Origin: Bacteroidota bacterium
Lineage (GTDB): Bacteria > Bacteroidota > Bacteroidia > Bacteroidales > VadinHA17
Length of the DNA: 57,093 nt
NCBI GenBank assembly: GCA_029552825.1
Contig: JAKPDL010000177.1
Location: 1 to 57,093, forward strand
Reading direction: 5' to 3'
The translations under genes were made by a program, and so were the position numbers. The notes beneath the pieces are model-generated. The model worked only from the letters and a program-made list of their open reading frames with translations. It was not told the origin of the DNA and ran no database searches. Below are positions 18,542 to 27,918 of this stretch, one piece after another (within the stretch, counting starts at the first letter, position 1; every line of letters begins with the position of its first letter).

Positions 18542-18973
18542 TTATTTTTTACTGTTAAGAAAAGACCTTTTCTCCAGAAACGATTGAAGGATAAGTGAAG
18601 CACTAATTTTATCGACCAGTGATTTATCCATCCTCCTTTTTTTCTTCACACCACCTTCAATCAGTGTCTGCTGACCTATCACCGAAGTGAATCTCTCATC
18701 AGCCAGATAAATTGTTTTATCCGGGTAGAGCTTTCTCATTCTTCTGATGAACGGTTCGATATATTTAACAGCTTCACTGGGCTCATTGTTCATTTGTAAC
18801 GGGTAACCGATAACAATTTCATCAACAGTTTCTTTTTTGAAATAGTCAGAGAGAAAGTTCTCAACTTCGTTTACCGGAACTGTTTCGAGTGGTGAAGCAA
18901 TTATCCGCATAGGATCTGTAACTGCTAGACCCACGCGTTTCTTTCCATAATCTATAGCAAGTATTCGTCCCAT
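18542..18973 (-). CDS. ruvX: Putative pre-16S rRNA nuclease / Holliday junction resolvase (YqgF/RuvX family)
   Basis: A 143-residue RNase H-like fold protein beginning MGRILAIDYGKKRVGLAVTD, with the first catalytic aspartate in AIDYG, then IVIGYPL and ADERFTSV. YqgF proteins act in 16S rRNA 5' maturation; the older Holliday-junction annotation rests on structural similarity. A minus-strand TATCTTTG at 18994-18987 lies about 14 bp before the start and fits the -7 consensus, so this gene probably begins the ruvX-def-comEC transcript just after the nifJ terminator. Confidence 0.92.
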   Translation of the reverse strand: MGRILAIDYGKKRVGLAVTDPMRIIASPLETVPVNEVENFLSDYFKKETVDEIVIGYPLQMNNEPSEAVKYIEPFIRRMRKLYPDKTIYLADERFTSVIGQQTLIEGGVKKKRRMDKSLVDKISASLILQSFLEKRSFLNSKK

Positions 18974-18986
18974 TGGAAATCAAGTG

Positions 18987-18994
18987 CAAAGATA
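18987..18994 (-). promoter_or_regulatory. Candidate -7 element for ruvX-def-comEC
   Basis: On the minus strand TATCTTTG matches TAnnTTTG and lies 13 bp before the ruvX ATG at 18973. No -33 box at the usual distance; the upstream position is occupied by the nifJ terminator hairpin. Confidence 0.45.
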
Positions 18995-19007
18995 AAAATA
19001 AAAACAA

Positions 19008-19025
19008 AAGGGGGTTGCCCCCCTT
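19008..19025 (-). terminator. Intrinsic terminator downstream of nifJ
   Basis: The minus strand reads AAGGGGGG-CAA-CCCCCTT followed by a T-rich run (TTTTGTTTTTATTTTTATC). The stem is seven base pairs of nearly pure G-C, and the hairpin lies 30 bp beyond the nifJ stop codon. It separates nifJ from ruvX. Confidence 0.75.
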
Positions 19026-19054
19026 GTTGTCTATTTTAGCATTAAATAGTAAAA

Positions 19055-22000
19055 CTACTGTTGTGGATATTGCATCTCTGCAAGACGTTTATAGGTTTTG
19101 TATCTCCATTTTGCATTTTCCTCGGCTGCTTTGAACAGAGCCTCGGCTTCTTTCGGGTTCGTCTTAAGCAGGGCAGTGTAACGTACTTCCGAATGCAGGA
19201 ATTCCTGGAAGAGTGACCAGTCGGGTTCCTTCGAATCGAGGATGAAAGGATTCTTCCCTTCAGCTTCAAGCAGAGGATTGTATCTGTACAGATGCCAGTA
19301 ACCGGCCTTAACAGCTCTCTCTTCCTGTTCCTGCGACTTGCCCATTCCGTACTTTAGTCCATGGTTTATACATGGAGCATATGCAATAATCAGGGATGGA
19401 CCCGGATATGCCTCAGCTTCCTTAACAGCTTTAAGCAGCTGTGCGTTGTTTGCACCCATGGCAACCTGTGCAACATAAACATAACCATAACTTATTGCCA
19501 TCAGACCGAGGTCTTTTTTCCTGATCTTTTTACCTGCTGCGGCAAATTTTGCAACAGCTGCTGCAGGGGTTGATTTGGATGCCTGTCCGCCTGTGTTGGA
19601 ATAAACCTCTGTATCGAGTACAAGTAAGTTTACATCCTCACCCTGGGCGAGTACATGGTCGAGTCCGCCAAAACCTATATCATAAGCCCAGCCATCACCA
19701 CCGATTATCCAGTGAGATTTCTTGACAAGGTATTGTTTGAGACTCAGTATCTCTCTGGCAACCTCGGAGCCGTCCTTTTCACACGCTTCCACAACCTTCG
19801 CCGATGCAACCTTTGAAGCTTCTGCATTGTTTCTGGAGGCGAGCCATTCTTCGAATGCCGCTTTTGTTTCGGAATTAACCCTGCCATTGCTTAGGGCTTC
19901 TTCCATCTTCCTTGCTATACGCTCCCTTAGCTTATTTGTTCCAAGTGCCATTCCAAATCCGTATTCGGCATTATCTTCAAAGAGTGAATTAGCCCATGCC
20001 GGTCCGTGACCGTTTTTGTTTACAGTATAAGGTGTGGAAGGAGCTGAACCTCCGTAGATTGACGAACAACCTGTTGCGTTTGCAATGGTCATTCTGTCTC
20101 CAAATAGCTGGGTTATAAGTTTTATGTATGGAGTTTCACCACAGCCTGCGCATGCTCCCGAAAATTCAAAGAGTGGTTGTGCAAACTGACTGTTCTTAAC
20201 GTTGAGGAACTTATCAACAACATTATCCTTGTACCCCACTTTCTCATGCATGTAAGTCCAGCGCTCTGCTTCGGCAAGCTGTGTTTCGAAAGGTTTCATT
20301 ACAAGAGCCTTGGTTTTGGCAGGACATACATCAGCACAGTTACCGCATCCCACACAGTCGTAAACACTAACCTGTATTCTGAATTTGTAAGCTTTCAGTG
20401 ATCCGGGGATGGCCTGAAGGACTTTCGTTCCTTCCGGAGCTTTTGCAGCTTCTTCTTCAGTAAGGAGGAAAGGCCTGATAGCTGCATGTGGACATACATA
20501 CGAACACTGGTTGCATTGTATGCAGTTCTCCGGCTGCCACTCAGGTACATGTACTGCCACGCCACGTTTTTCATAAGCAGTGGTCCCTGGAGGGAAGGTG
20601 CCGTCTTCACGACCAATAAAGGCACTTACCGGAACCTCATCTCCCTTCATGCGGTTTATGGGGTCAAATATCTTCTTGATAAATTCAGGAACATCCCTGG
20701 TATCAGGTTTCTGTTCAATCTTAATGTCAGCCCATTCTGCAGGAATATCAACCTTTATCACTTCTCCACCCCTGTCAATAGCATCATAGTTCTGTTTTAC
20801 AATATCCTCTCCTTTTCGGCCATAAGTTTTTTTAACTGCATCCTTCATCTCTTTAACAGCTTTCTCGTAAGGTATTACATTTGAAACCTTAAAGAAAGCT
20901 GACTGCATTATAGTGTTGGTACGGGTTCCCAGTCCAAGTTCATCTGCAATGGCAGTTGCGTTGATTATGTAGAAGTTGATCTTGTTTTCAGCAAGATACT
21001 TTTTCATATGATCGGGTAGGCGACGCTTTGTCTCTTCAACATCCCATATCGAGTTAAACAGGAACGTGCCGCCTTTCTTCAGACCTTTGAGCATATCGTA
21101 TTTGTTCAGATATGCAGGCACATGGCAAGCAACAAAATCAGGATTGTTTACATAATAAGGCGAACGAATCGGCTTATCCCCAAAACGTAGATGTGATACT
21201 GTCAGTCCACCTGATTTTTTCGAGTCGTAAGCAAAATATGCCTGGCAGTATTTGTCAGTGGTCTCACCGATAATCTTGATAGAGTTTTTGTTGGCGCCTA
21301 CTGTACCGTCTGCACCGATACCGAAGAATTTTGCGGAATAGGTTCCGGGATAATCAACATCTATATCGGGCAGCAGTGGGAGTGATGTATGGGTAACGTC
21401 ATCAATAATACCAATTGTAAAATGATTCTTCGGCTCTTTCAGTTTCATGTTTTCAAATACCGAAAGAATCATAGCAGGTGTTGTGTCTTTCGAGCTGAGT
21501 CCGTAACGGCCAGCAAGGATTAACGGTTGTAACTCACTGTCGTAAAAGAGCGATTTTACATCAAGGTATAAAGGATCTCCGAGTGCCCCAGGTTCTTTGG
21601 TTCGGTCGAGAACAGAAATAACTTTTACAGTTTTGGGTAGTACATCGAAGAAATATTTTGCCGAGAAGGGTCTGTAAAGATGAACTGCTATCAAACCAAC
21701 TTTTTCACCTTTTGCAGTGAGGTAATCGATAGTTTCTTTTGTTGTGTCAGTTACAGAACCCATTGCAATAATTATCCTGTCGGCTTCCGGATGTCCGTAA
21801 TAGTCAAAAGGTTTATATGTTCTGCCTGTAAGCTTCGATATTTCAGCCATATATCCGGCAACGATGTCGGCAACAGGCTCATAGTATCTGTTTATAGATT
21901 CTTTTGCCTGGAAGAAAATATCAGGGTTCTGTGCAGTTCCTCTTGTTACAGGCTTCTCCGGATTTAGTGCGTTGTTTCTGAATGCTGCAAGTGCATCCCA

Positions 22001-22591
22001 ATCAACAAGTTTTTTAAGATCTTCCATTTCCAGAAGCTCTATCTTCTGAACTTCAGCTGAGGTACGGAAACCGTCGAAGAAATGGAGGAAAGGAATTCTG
22101 GATTTTATTGCTGAGAGGTGGGCAACACCGGCAAGGTCCATAATTTCCTGAACACTTCCGCTTGCAAGCATTGCAAAGCCTGTCTGGCGTGTTGCGTAGA
22201 TATCGCTGTGATCTCCAAATATTGAAAGTGCATGGGCAGCCACAGTACGGGCACTAACGTGAAAAACGCCCGGCAGAAGCTCAGCAGCAATCTTGTACAT
22301 ATTGGGTATCATCAGCAACAAACCCTGCGAAGCAGTGAATGTTGTACAGAGGGCACCCGACTGAAGGGTACCGTGAACAGCACCGGCAGCTCCTGCCTCC
22401 GATTGCATTTCGACTACTTTGACTGTTTCGCCGAACATGTTCTTCAACCCCGAAGCTGCCCACTCGTCAACATATTCAGCCATTGTCGACGATGGTGTAA
22501 TGGGATAAATACAGGCCACTTCACTGAACATATATGCTATGTGCGATGCAGCCTGGTTACCGTCACATACTATAAATTTTTTCGTTTTCAT
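19055..22591 (-). CDS. nifJ: Pyruvate:ferredoxin (flavodoxin) oxidoreductase
   Basis: An 1178-residue single-chain PFOR, the normal length. It converts pyruvate, CoA and oxidised ferredoxin to acetyl-CoA, CO2 and reduced ferredoxin. Domains in order: pyrimidine-binding domain (YPITPSSTMAEYVDEWAA near residue 30), the CoA-binding region, the gamma-type domain (about 420-620), an 8Fe-8S ferredoxin domain (CIQCNQCSYVCPHA and CVGCGNCADVCPAK, about 690-760), and the thiamine-binding domain with CAGCGETPY (proximal cluster) and GDGWAYDIGFGGLDHVL. All cluster cysteines are present. The enzyme is oxygen-sensitive in most hosts, pointing to anaerobic energy metabolism. A terminator follows and a -7 element precedes the gene, so it looks monocistronic. 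Confidence 0.96.
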   Translation of the reverse strand: MKTKKFIVCDGNQAASHIAYMFSEVACIYPITPSSTMAEYVDEWAASGLKNMFGETVKVVEMQSEAGAAGAVHGTLQSGALCTTFTASQGLLLMIPNMYKIAAELLPGVFHVSARTVAAHALSIFGDHSDIYATRQTGFAMLASGSVQEIMDLAGVAHLSAIKSRIPFLHFFDGFRTSAEVQKIELLEMEDLKKLVDWDALAAFRNNALNPEKPVTRGTAQNPDIFFQAKESINRYYEPVADIVAGYMAEISKLTGRTYKPFDYYGHPEADRIIIAMGSVTDTTKETIDYLTAKGEKVGLIAVHLYRPFSAKYFFDVLPKTVKVISVLDRTKEPGALGDPLYLDVKSLFYDSELQPLILAGRYGLSSKDTTPAMILSVFENMKLKEPKNHFTIGIIDDVTHTSLPLLPDIDVDYPGTYSAKFFGIGADGTVGANKNSIKIIGETTDKYCQAYFAYDSKKSGGLTVSHLRFGDKPIRSPYYVNNPDFVACHVPAYLNKYDMLKGLKKGGTFLFNSIWDVEETKRRLPDHMKKYLAENKINFYIINATAIADELGLGTRTNTIMQSAFFKVSNVIPYEKAVKEMKDAVKKTYGRKGEDIVKQNYDAIDRGGEVIKVDIPAEWADIKIEQKPDTRDVPEFIKKIFDPINRMKGDEVPVSAFIGREDGTFPPGTTAYEKRGVAVHVPEWQPENCIQCNQCSYVCPHAAIRPFLLTEEEAAKAPEGTKVLQAIPGSLKAYKFRIQVSVYDCVGCGNCADVCPAKTKALVMKPFETQLAEAERWTYMHEKVGYKDNVVDKFLNVKNSQFAQPLFEFSGACAGCGETPYIKLITQLFGDRMTIANATGCSSIYGGSAPSTPYTVNKNGHGPAWANSLFEDNAEYGFGMALGTNKLRERIARKMEEALSNGRVNSETKAAFEEWLASRNNAEASKVASAKVVEACEKDGSEVAREILSLKQYLVKKSHWIIGGDGWAYDIGFGGLDHVLAQGEDVNLLVLDTEVYSNTGGQASKSTPAAAVAKFAAAGKKIRKKDLGLMAISYGYVYVAQVAMGANNAQLLKAVKEAEAYPGPSLIIAYAPCINHGLKYGMGKSQEQEERAVKAGYWHLYRYNPLLEAEGKNPFILDSKEPDWSLFQEFLHSEVRYTALLKTNPKEAEALFKAAEENAKWRYKTYKRLAEMQYPQQ

Positions 22592-22637
22592 TTTTTATTT
22601 AGTTACCTGGTTATTTTTAAAGATTTAGTTTCAGATG

Positions 22638-22645
22638 CAAAGTTA
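22638..22645 (-). promoter_or_regulatory. Candidate -7 element for nifJ
   Basis: TAACTTTG on the minus strand fits TAnnTTTG, about 46 bp upstream of the nifJ ATG at 22591. The -33 position does not match well, so confidence is moderate. Confidence 0.45.
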
Positions 22646-22682
22646 TAAACTGACAGCAAGAAAACAGGAATTTTAATTTTAT

Positions 22683-24485
22683 TTAACTACCATTCATCGA
22701 GAAAAGAAATTCCTCGTTCGACTTTGTCTGAGCCAGTCTGTCGCGCAGAAATTCCATAGCTTCCACCGAGTTCATGTCGCTGAGGTAGTTGCGAAGAACC
22801 CATATCTTCTGCAGTATTGTTTTGTTGAGAAGCAAATCTTCCCTTCTGGTACTGGAAGCCGGAATATCGATTGCCGGGAATATCCTTCTGTTGGCGAGCT
22901 TGCGGTCGAGCTGAAGCTCCATATTACCGGTGCCCTTGAATTCCTCAAAGATAACCTCGTCCATCTTTGAACCTGTGTCGATGAGAGCTGTTGCGATAAT
23001 TGTAAGCGAGCCTCCGTTTTCTATATTACGAGCGGCACCAAAAAACCTCTTTGGTTTATGCAGTGCGTTAGAATCTACACCACCCGACAGCACCTTGCCC
23101 GATGCAGGGGCAATGGTGTTGAATGCCCTTGCCAGCCTGGTGATGGAATCAAGGAGAATTACTACATCATGACCGCACTCCACAAGCCTCTTTGCTTTCT
23201 CCAGTACAATATTTGCAACCCTGCAGTGCCTTTCTGCCGGCTCATCAAAAGTTGATGCAATAACTTCTGCCTTTACATTTCTAGCCATATCGGTAACCTC
23301 CTCAGGCCTTTCGTCAACAAGCAGAATTATCAGATACACCTCAGGATGGTATTTGGCAATGGCGTTTGCAATCTCCTGAAGGAGAATGGTTTTTCCTGTT
23401 TTTGGCTGGGCTACTATCAGGCCCCTCTGTCCTTTGCCTATCGGACAGAACATGTCAATTATTCTCACCGAAAGAGAACCTTCACCGGGTGTGCAAAGGG
23501 TGAATTTTTCATTTGGGAAGAGCGGAGTAAGATAATCGAAAGGAACTCTGTCTCTTATGTAATCCGGACTTCGGCCATTTATTTCTTCAATTTTGATTAG
23601 CGGAAAATACTTTTCACCTTCCCTGGGCGGTCTTATGGATCCGGTTACAGTGTCGCCGGTTTTGAGGCCAAAAAGTTTTATCTGCGACTGTGAAACATAT
23701 ACATCGTCGGGTGAACTGAGGTAATTGTAATCGGCCGACCTCAGAAACCCATAACCATCAGGCATTATTTCAAGAACCCCCGTTGTATAGATAACTCCTT
23801 CGAAATCATAGAACCTTTCTTTTTTCTCTTCTTTCTCCCTGGGTTCAGGAGCTGTAATGACTTCTTCACTCAAAGCTCTCTCGGCTGAAAGTTCTTTTTC
23901 CGAAGCCTCTATTTCAGCTTTGAGTTCCTCATCAAGAAGCTCTCCATTAGGCATCGAAAGAAGAGAATCATCCAGAAGTTCCTTCTCCTTAGTTTTCTCA
24001 ACCGGAGCTTCTTCTTTCCTATAAGGCTCTTCTTCTCTTCTCTTCTGATGCAATTCTGATTTAGGAATTATTATTTCCGGAGCTTCGAATAACTCATACT
24101 TCTGCTTCTTCTTCCTTCCGGCTTCGTCAGACTTATCCTCAGTACTGCGGTTATCATGCCACTCTTTGGTGCCCGTTTCAGATCTGGTAAGCCCATCGGG
24201 AGTAACAGTGATGATTGATTCCCGCGAATTTCCCGCACTCTTGATGAAACGGGGCCTTTTCCCACGCCTTGACGAAGGCTCGGTTTTCGACCCTGAATCC
24301 TTTTCCTCAACAGCTTCAGTTTTTGGCAAAGGCTTGCCTTCGATTGATTTCAATGCCTGCTGGTCCAGTATCTTATAAATAAGATCCTGCTTTTTTAATG
24401 ATTCAACTCTTTTAATGTTTAGAGATTTGGCTATTTCCCTTAATTCGGGAACCAGCTTTTTACTTAGTTCAAGAATGTCATACAT
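22683..24485 (-). CDS. rho: Transcription termination factor Rho with long charged insertion
   Basis: A 600-residue Rho, against about 420 in E. coli. The N-terminal Rho_N helical domain (about 1-45) is followed by roughly 170 residues of low-complexity charged sequence rich in Lys, Glu and Arg. Then come the cold-shock RNA-binding domain (about 220-295, [13 protein letters not shown]) and the RecA-like ATPase core with Walker A QPKTGKT near residue 360, VDERPEEV, and the Q/R-loop region. Rho is a hexameric RNA helicase that ends untranslated transcripts. Insertions here are common in Bacteroidota and may bind RNA or phase-separate. A 329 bp gap separates it from the divergent sigma factor gene. 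Confidence 0.95.
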   Translation of the reverse strand: MYDILELSKKLVPELREIAKSLNIKRVESLKKQDLIYKILDQQALKSIEGKPLPKTEAVEEKDSGSKTEPSSRRGKRPRFIKSAGNSRESIITVTPDGLTRSETGTKEWHDNRSTEDKSDEAGRKKKQKYELFEAPEIIIPKSELHQKRREEEPYRKEEAPVEKTKEKELLDDSLLSMPNGELLDEELKAEIEASEKELSAERALSEEVITAPEPREKEEKKERFYDFEGVIYTTGVLEIMPDGYGFLRSADYNYLSSPDDVYVSQSQIKLFGLKTGDTVTGSIRPPREGEKYFPLIKIEEINGRSPDYIRDRVPFDYLTPLFPNEKFTLCTPGEGSLSVRIIDMFCPIGKGQRGLIVAQPKTGKTILLQEIANAIAKYHPEVYLIILLVDERPEEVTDMARNVKAEVIASTFDEPAERHCRVANIVLEKAKRLVECGHDVVILLDSITRLARAFNTIAPASGKVLSGGVDSNALHKPKRFFGAARNIENGGSLTIIATALIDTGSKMDEVIFEEFKGTGNMELQLDRKLANRRIFPAIDIPASSTRREDLLLNKTILQKIWVLRNYLSDMNSVEAMEFLRDRLAQTKSNEEFLFSMNGS

Positions 24486-24814
24486 AATCTGCTTCTGCGA
24501 TGTGTAAAATTGATTTTTTAATTTTCATGCGATGATCCGGGTTCAGAGAAGACCAATAAACCCGAAAGAATATTATTTAAAAACACGTGCAATATTAAAT
24601 AAAATTGCTTATAAATTTCCAAATTTAAATCAAAAAGTAAATGCTTGTCTTGTGAAGTTGATGTTATCAACGGCAACGACGTGACAAAATTAGTAAAATT
24701 TTTTTATTGAAAAAAAATATTATCAGAACTTGTATTGATGAAGAATATTTTTTTTATTAAAATTGTAAACTTTGGCTGGTTTTTCATTTTTTTATTTATT
24801 CCTTTGACCTGTAT
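24486..24814. other. Divergent intergenic region between rho and rpoD, 329 bp
   Basis: A very A/T-rich region that must hold promoters for both genes. On the minus strand TAATTTTG (24692-24685) and TAAATTTG (24627-24620) fit the -7 consensus for rho, which would give leaders of roughly 200 or 130 nt; neither has a clear -33 box. On the plus strand TTTG at 24771-24774 is a possible -33 box for rpoD, but the following -7 is poor. No small RNA or clear hairpin was recognised. A long rho leader would be compatible with rho autoregulation, known in other bacteria. Confidence 0.4.
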
Positions 24815-25678
24815 ATGCGTCAGCTCAAAATATCAAAACAGGTCACAAACCGTGATACGCCATCTCTTGATAAATACCTTCAGGAGATAGGAAAGGTCGA
24901 TTTATTGTCACCCGAGGATGAGGTAAATCTGGCAAGGCGTATCAAATCAGGAGATAATGATGCCCTTGCAACACTGGTGAAGGCAAATCTGAGGTTTGTT
25001 GTTTCAGTTGCCAAACAGTACCAGAACCAGGGCATGACTTTGCCCGACCTGATAAACGAAGGCAACCTCGGACTGATGAAAGCAGCCCAGAGGTTTGATG
25101 AGACAAGGGGCTTTAAGTTCATTTCCTATGCAGTATGGTGGATACGCCAGTCTATACTGCAGGCTCTTGCTGAACAGGCACGTATCATAAGGCTGCCTGT
25201 GAATAAGATAGGTTCGCTCAACAGAATTAACAAGGCATTCGCCAGGCTCGAACAGAAGTATGAGAGAGAACCATCCGACCAGGAGATTGCCGATATGCTC
25301 GAGATGGCTCCAGATGAGGTTAAAGACGCCCTTAAAACAAACGGAAGGGCTATAAGCATGGATGCCCCTATCAGCCCCGACGAAGAAAACACAATGTACG
25401 ACATCATACAAAATAACGACTCTCTTAGCCCCGACAAAAACCTTATCAACGAATCCCTGTCCTTCGAAATCGAAAGAGCACTGAGTACCCTGTCGCCGCG
25501 CGAAGCAAAAGTCCTTAAACTTTACTTCGGAATAAATATGAAACATCCTTATACCCTCGAGGAAATAGGAGAGGTGATGAAACTTACACGCGAAAGAGTG
25601 AGGCAGATAAAAGAAAAAGCAATAAAGAAAATCCAGTATACAACCCGCTGTAAGATTCTAAAAACATACCTGGGCTGA
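24815..25678 (+). CDS. rpoD: Primary RNA polymerase sigma factor (Bacteroidota RpoD)
   Basis: A 287-residue sigma-70 family factor without region 1.1, the compact form that serves as the housekeeping factor in Bacteroidota. Region 1.2 is seen in [20 protein letters not shown], regions 2.1-2.4 in [19 protein letters not shown] and [20 protein letters not shown], region 3 around residues 120-190, and the region 4.2 helix-turn-helix in [20 protein letters not shown]. It recognises the TTTG/TAnnTTTG promoters found through this window. The start is the ATG at 24815 with no Shine-Dalgarno sequence. The gene lies 48 bp before rpe, possibly co-transcribed. Confidence 0.93.
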   Translation: MRQLKISKQVTNRDTPSLDKYLQEIGKVDLLSPEDEVNLARRIKSGDNDALATLVKANLRFVVSVAKQYQNQGMTLPDLINEGNLGLMKAAQRFDETRGFKFISYAVWWIRQSILQALAEQARIIRLPVNKIGSLNRINKAFARLEQKYEREPSDQEIADMLEMAPDEVKDALKTNGRAISMDAPISPDEENTMYDIIQNNDSLSPDKNLINESLSFEIERALSTLSPREAKVLKLYFGINMKHPYTLEEIGEVMKLTRERVRQIKEKAIKKIQYTTRCKILKTYLG

Positions 25679-25726
25679 TGATTTTTCAAAATTGTTTGCC
25701 AAATTTACTGCCTTAAACCTATCTCT

Positions 25727-26389
25727 ATGACACACCTTGTTTCCCCTTCAATATTGACAGCCGATTTTGGCAACCTTGAAAAGGAAATAAAGATGCTCAA
25801 CAGCAGCGTTGCCGACTGGATACACCTCGACATAATGGATGGTGTCTATGTACCAAATATTTCATTCGGCTTTCCTGTACTGGAAAGTGTAAAAAGAATC
25901 GCAACAAAACCTCTCGATGTACACCTGATGATAGCAGATGCCGAACGTTACCTGCACCAGTTCAGAAAAGCAGGAGCCGACATACTTACAGTCCATTATG
26001 AGGCATGTACTCACCTCCAGCGAACCGTAACTGAAATAAGAGCGCTCGGAATGAAAGCCGGTGTGGCCCTGAACCCTCATAACCCTGTTTTCCTGCTCAG
26101 GAATATTCTACCATATATTGATATGGTCCTTATCATGACTGTTAACCCTGGTTATGGAGGACAGACATTTATCGAAGAGAGCTGGAACAAAATCAAAGAA
26201 ATGAGAAAAATGATAGATGAATCGGGATATAATGTAATGATACAGGTGGATGGGGGAGTAGACCTTTCAAATGCTGCAAAACTTGTAGGGAAAGGTGTAA
26301 ATGTTCTGGTGGCAGGAAATACAGTTTTCAGTTCAGACGACCCGGTCGGAACCATTTATAAGCTTAAAAATCTTCAGCCTGTACATTGA
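25727..26389 (+). CDS. rpe: Ribulose-phosphate 3-epimerase
   Basis: A 220-residue TIM-barrel enzyme interconverting ribulose 5-phosphate and xylulose 5-phosphate in the pentose phosphate pathway. Family motifs are complete: VSPSILTADFGNLE at the N-terminus, DWIHLDIMDGVYVPNISFG with metal-ligating His and Asp, VHLMI, VALNPHNP, MTVNPGYGGQTFI and IQVDGGVDLSN. Its 3' end overlaps the convergent miaA by 16 bp (26374-26389), so the two genes share their final codons on opposite strands. Confidence 0.95.
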   Translation: MTHLVSPSILTADFGNLEKEIKMLNSSVADWIHLDIMDGVYVPNISFGFPVLESVKRIATKPLDVHLMIADAERYLHQFRKAGADILTVHYEACTHLQRTVTEIRALGMKAGVALNPHNPVFLLRNILPYIDMVLIMTVNPGYGGQTFIEESWNKIKEMRKMIDESGYNVMIQVDGGVDLSNAAKLVGKGVNVLVAGNTVFSSDDPVGTIYKLKNLQPVH

Positions 26390-27297
26390 TTTTGCCTGAG
26401 GACTTCTGTTTCAGTATACATTATTATATCATCTTTCTGTAAAGGATTGAACCATCTGATTTCTTTATCCCTTGCCCACCATGTAATTTGCCTTTTTGCG
26501 TACCTCCGGCTGTTGCGCTTAATCAGACTGATTGCAGTTTCTAATGTTATTTTTCCGTCAAAATATTCGAACAGTTCTTTATAGCCGAGTGTTTGAAGGG
26601 CATTCAGATGTCTGTATTTCAAAAGATTACGTGCTTCTTCCACAAGTCCTTCTCCGATCATTCTGTCAACCCTTTCATTGATCCTGGTGTAGAGCTCGTC
26701 ACGTGGCCGTTCCAAACCTATTTTTATAATTCTGAAATCTCTTCGACGCTTTTCCTTTTTTAAAAATGAAGAATATGGCCTTCCTGTGGTCTCACATATT
26801 TCCAGTGCCCTTATAATCCTTTTGTGGTTTTTCAGGTCAACTATCCTGTAATAATCAGGATCCAGTAACTTGAGTGCTATTCTCAAGCTTTCAATACCTT
26901 CCCGCCGGTAAAGGTTCCAGTACTTTTCCCTTGCGGCAGGGTCAACATCAGGTATATCGTCTATGCCAGTACATACGGCATCGACGTATAAGCCTGAGCC
27001 GCCAGTCAGGATAACCAGAGGATTCCGGGAAAAAAGCTCCGGAAGCAGCTTAAGCACATCCCTTTCGTACATGCTGGCGCTATAGTAATCTGTTACGGAA
27101 AGGAATCGTACAAAATGATGCCTTACTTTGCTCAGCTGCTCTTCGGTAGGCGCTGACGTGCCAATAACCATCTCCCTGTAAAACTGCCGGGAATCACAGG
27201 AGATGATTTCAGTTTTGAAATGTCCGGCCAGGTCAATTGAGAGTTCTGTTTTCCCGACACCTGTCGGGCCAACGACCACAATAAGAGTGTTTTGCAT
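26374..27297 (-). CDS. miaA: tRNA dimethylallyltransferase
   Basis: A 307-residue DMAPP:tRNA transferase that adds the isopentenyl group to A37 of UNN-decoding tRNAs. The P-loop VGPTGVGKTELSIDLA is at residue 8-23, followed by ISCDSRQFYREMVIGTSAPT, GGSGLYVDAVCTGI, and the swinging-loop region NHKRIIRALEICETTGRPYS, with RYAKRQITWWARD near the C-terminus. All positions expected for catalysis are present. It follows the pRiA4b ORF3-like gene by 24 bp on the same strand. The convergent overlap with rpe is noted there. Confidence 0.94.
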   Translation of the reverse strand: MQNTLIVVVGPTGVGKTELSIDLAGHFKTEIISCDSRQFYREMVIGTSAPTEEQLSKVRHHFVRFLSVTDYYSASMYERDVLKLLPELFSRNPLVILTGGSGLYVDAVCTGIDDIPDVDPAAREKYWNLYRREGIESLRIALKLLDPDYYRIVDLKNHKRIIRALEICETTGRPYSSFLKKEKRRRDFRIIKIGLERPRDELYTRINERVDRMIGEGLVEEARNLLKYRHLNALQTLGYKELFEYFDGKITLETAISLIKRNSRRYAKRQITWWARDKEIRWFNPLQKDDIIMYTETEVLRQNQCTG

Positions 27298-27321
27298 GAA
27301 GTATCAAGGAATTGAAGAGGT

Positions 27322-27873
27322 CTATTCCTCTTCCTCTGCCTGGTCGAAGCTTTCGAAATCACCCAGTCCTTCGTCCTCGTCGCCGTTGAAAAATACATCA
27401 TCCACGTCAATGTCTTCCTCTTCTTCCTCGTCATCAATGGTAAGAGGGCTCAGGTTTCTCCTTGAACCAGTTCCGAAGACGATTTGTTTGGGCGGTAAGC
27501 CTTTGGAATTGGTGCAAACAGGATACTGCCTGCCTTCAACTTCCTTTGCATCACCCACATACTCGATGAAAAGCGCCCTTTCATTAAAGAAATCGAAGAC
27601 GTAAAGCAATTTCTGATTCTTTTTATAAATTATCTCTTCAAGAACTGCATCTTCCATGGTAGAAGAACCTGCACCCATGTCAATGAGGGTGAATTCTTCT
27701 TCTTTTTCCCAGTTGTTCGATGCCAGATAAAAAGAAGCCATCTGCGATTTGTCAAACTCCAGCTCTTCCTGAAGAATATTGTGAAAATCGAGCAGAGTCT
27801 GGCGGTCGAGCAACTCAAACTCCCTTACAAATGAGTCATCTTCATCCGATAATACAACAAATTTATAAACCAT
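27322..27873 (-). CDS. Plasmid pRiA4b ORF-3-like domain protein with acidic C-terminal tail
   Basis: A 183-residue protein. The first 130 residues fit the pRiA4b ORF-3-like fold (FVVLSDEDDSFVREFELLD, LLDFHNILQEELEFD, then SFYLASNNWEKEEEFTLID and LLYVFDFFNERALFIEYVG). The last 40 residues are strongly acidic (DDEEEEEDIDVDDVFF onward). The domain was first seen on Agrobacterium plasmids and has no established function; many Bacteroidota carry one beside miaA. It is 24 bp upstream of miaA and likely co-transcribed. The acidic tail suggests contact with a basic partner, but none can be named. Confidence 0.7.
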   Translation of the reverse strand: MVYKFVVLSDEDDSFVREFELLDRQTLLDFHNILQEELEFDKSQMASFYLASNNWEKEEEFTLIDMGAGSSTMEDAVLEEIIYKKNQKLLYVFDFFNERALFIEYVGDAKEVEGRQYPVCTNSKGLPPKQIVFGTGSRRNLSPLTIDDEEEEEDIDVDDVFFNGDEDEGLGDFESFDQAEEEE

Positions 27874-27918
27874 AACTCTTTGCTAATTGAGGCGGTGCAA
27901 TATAATATTTTTTTGTTT

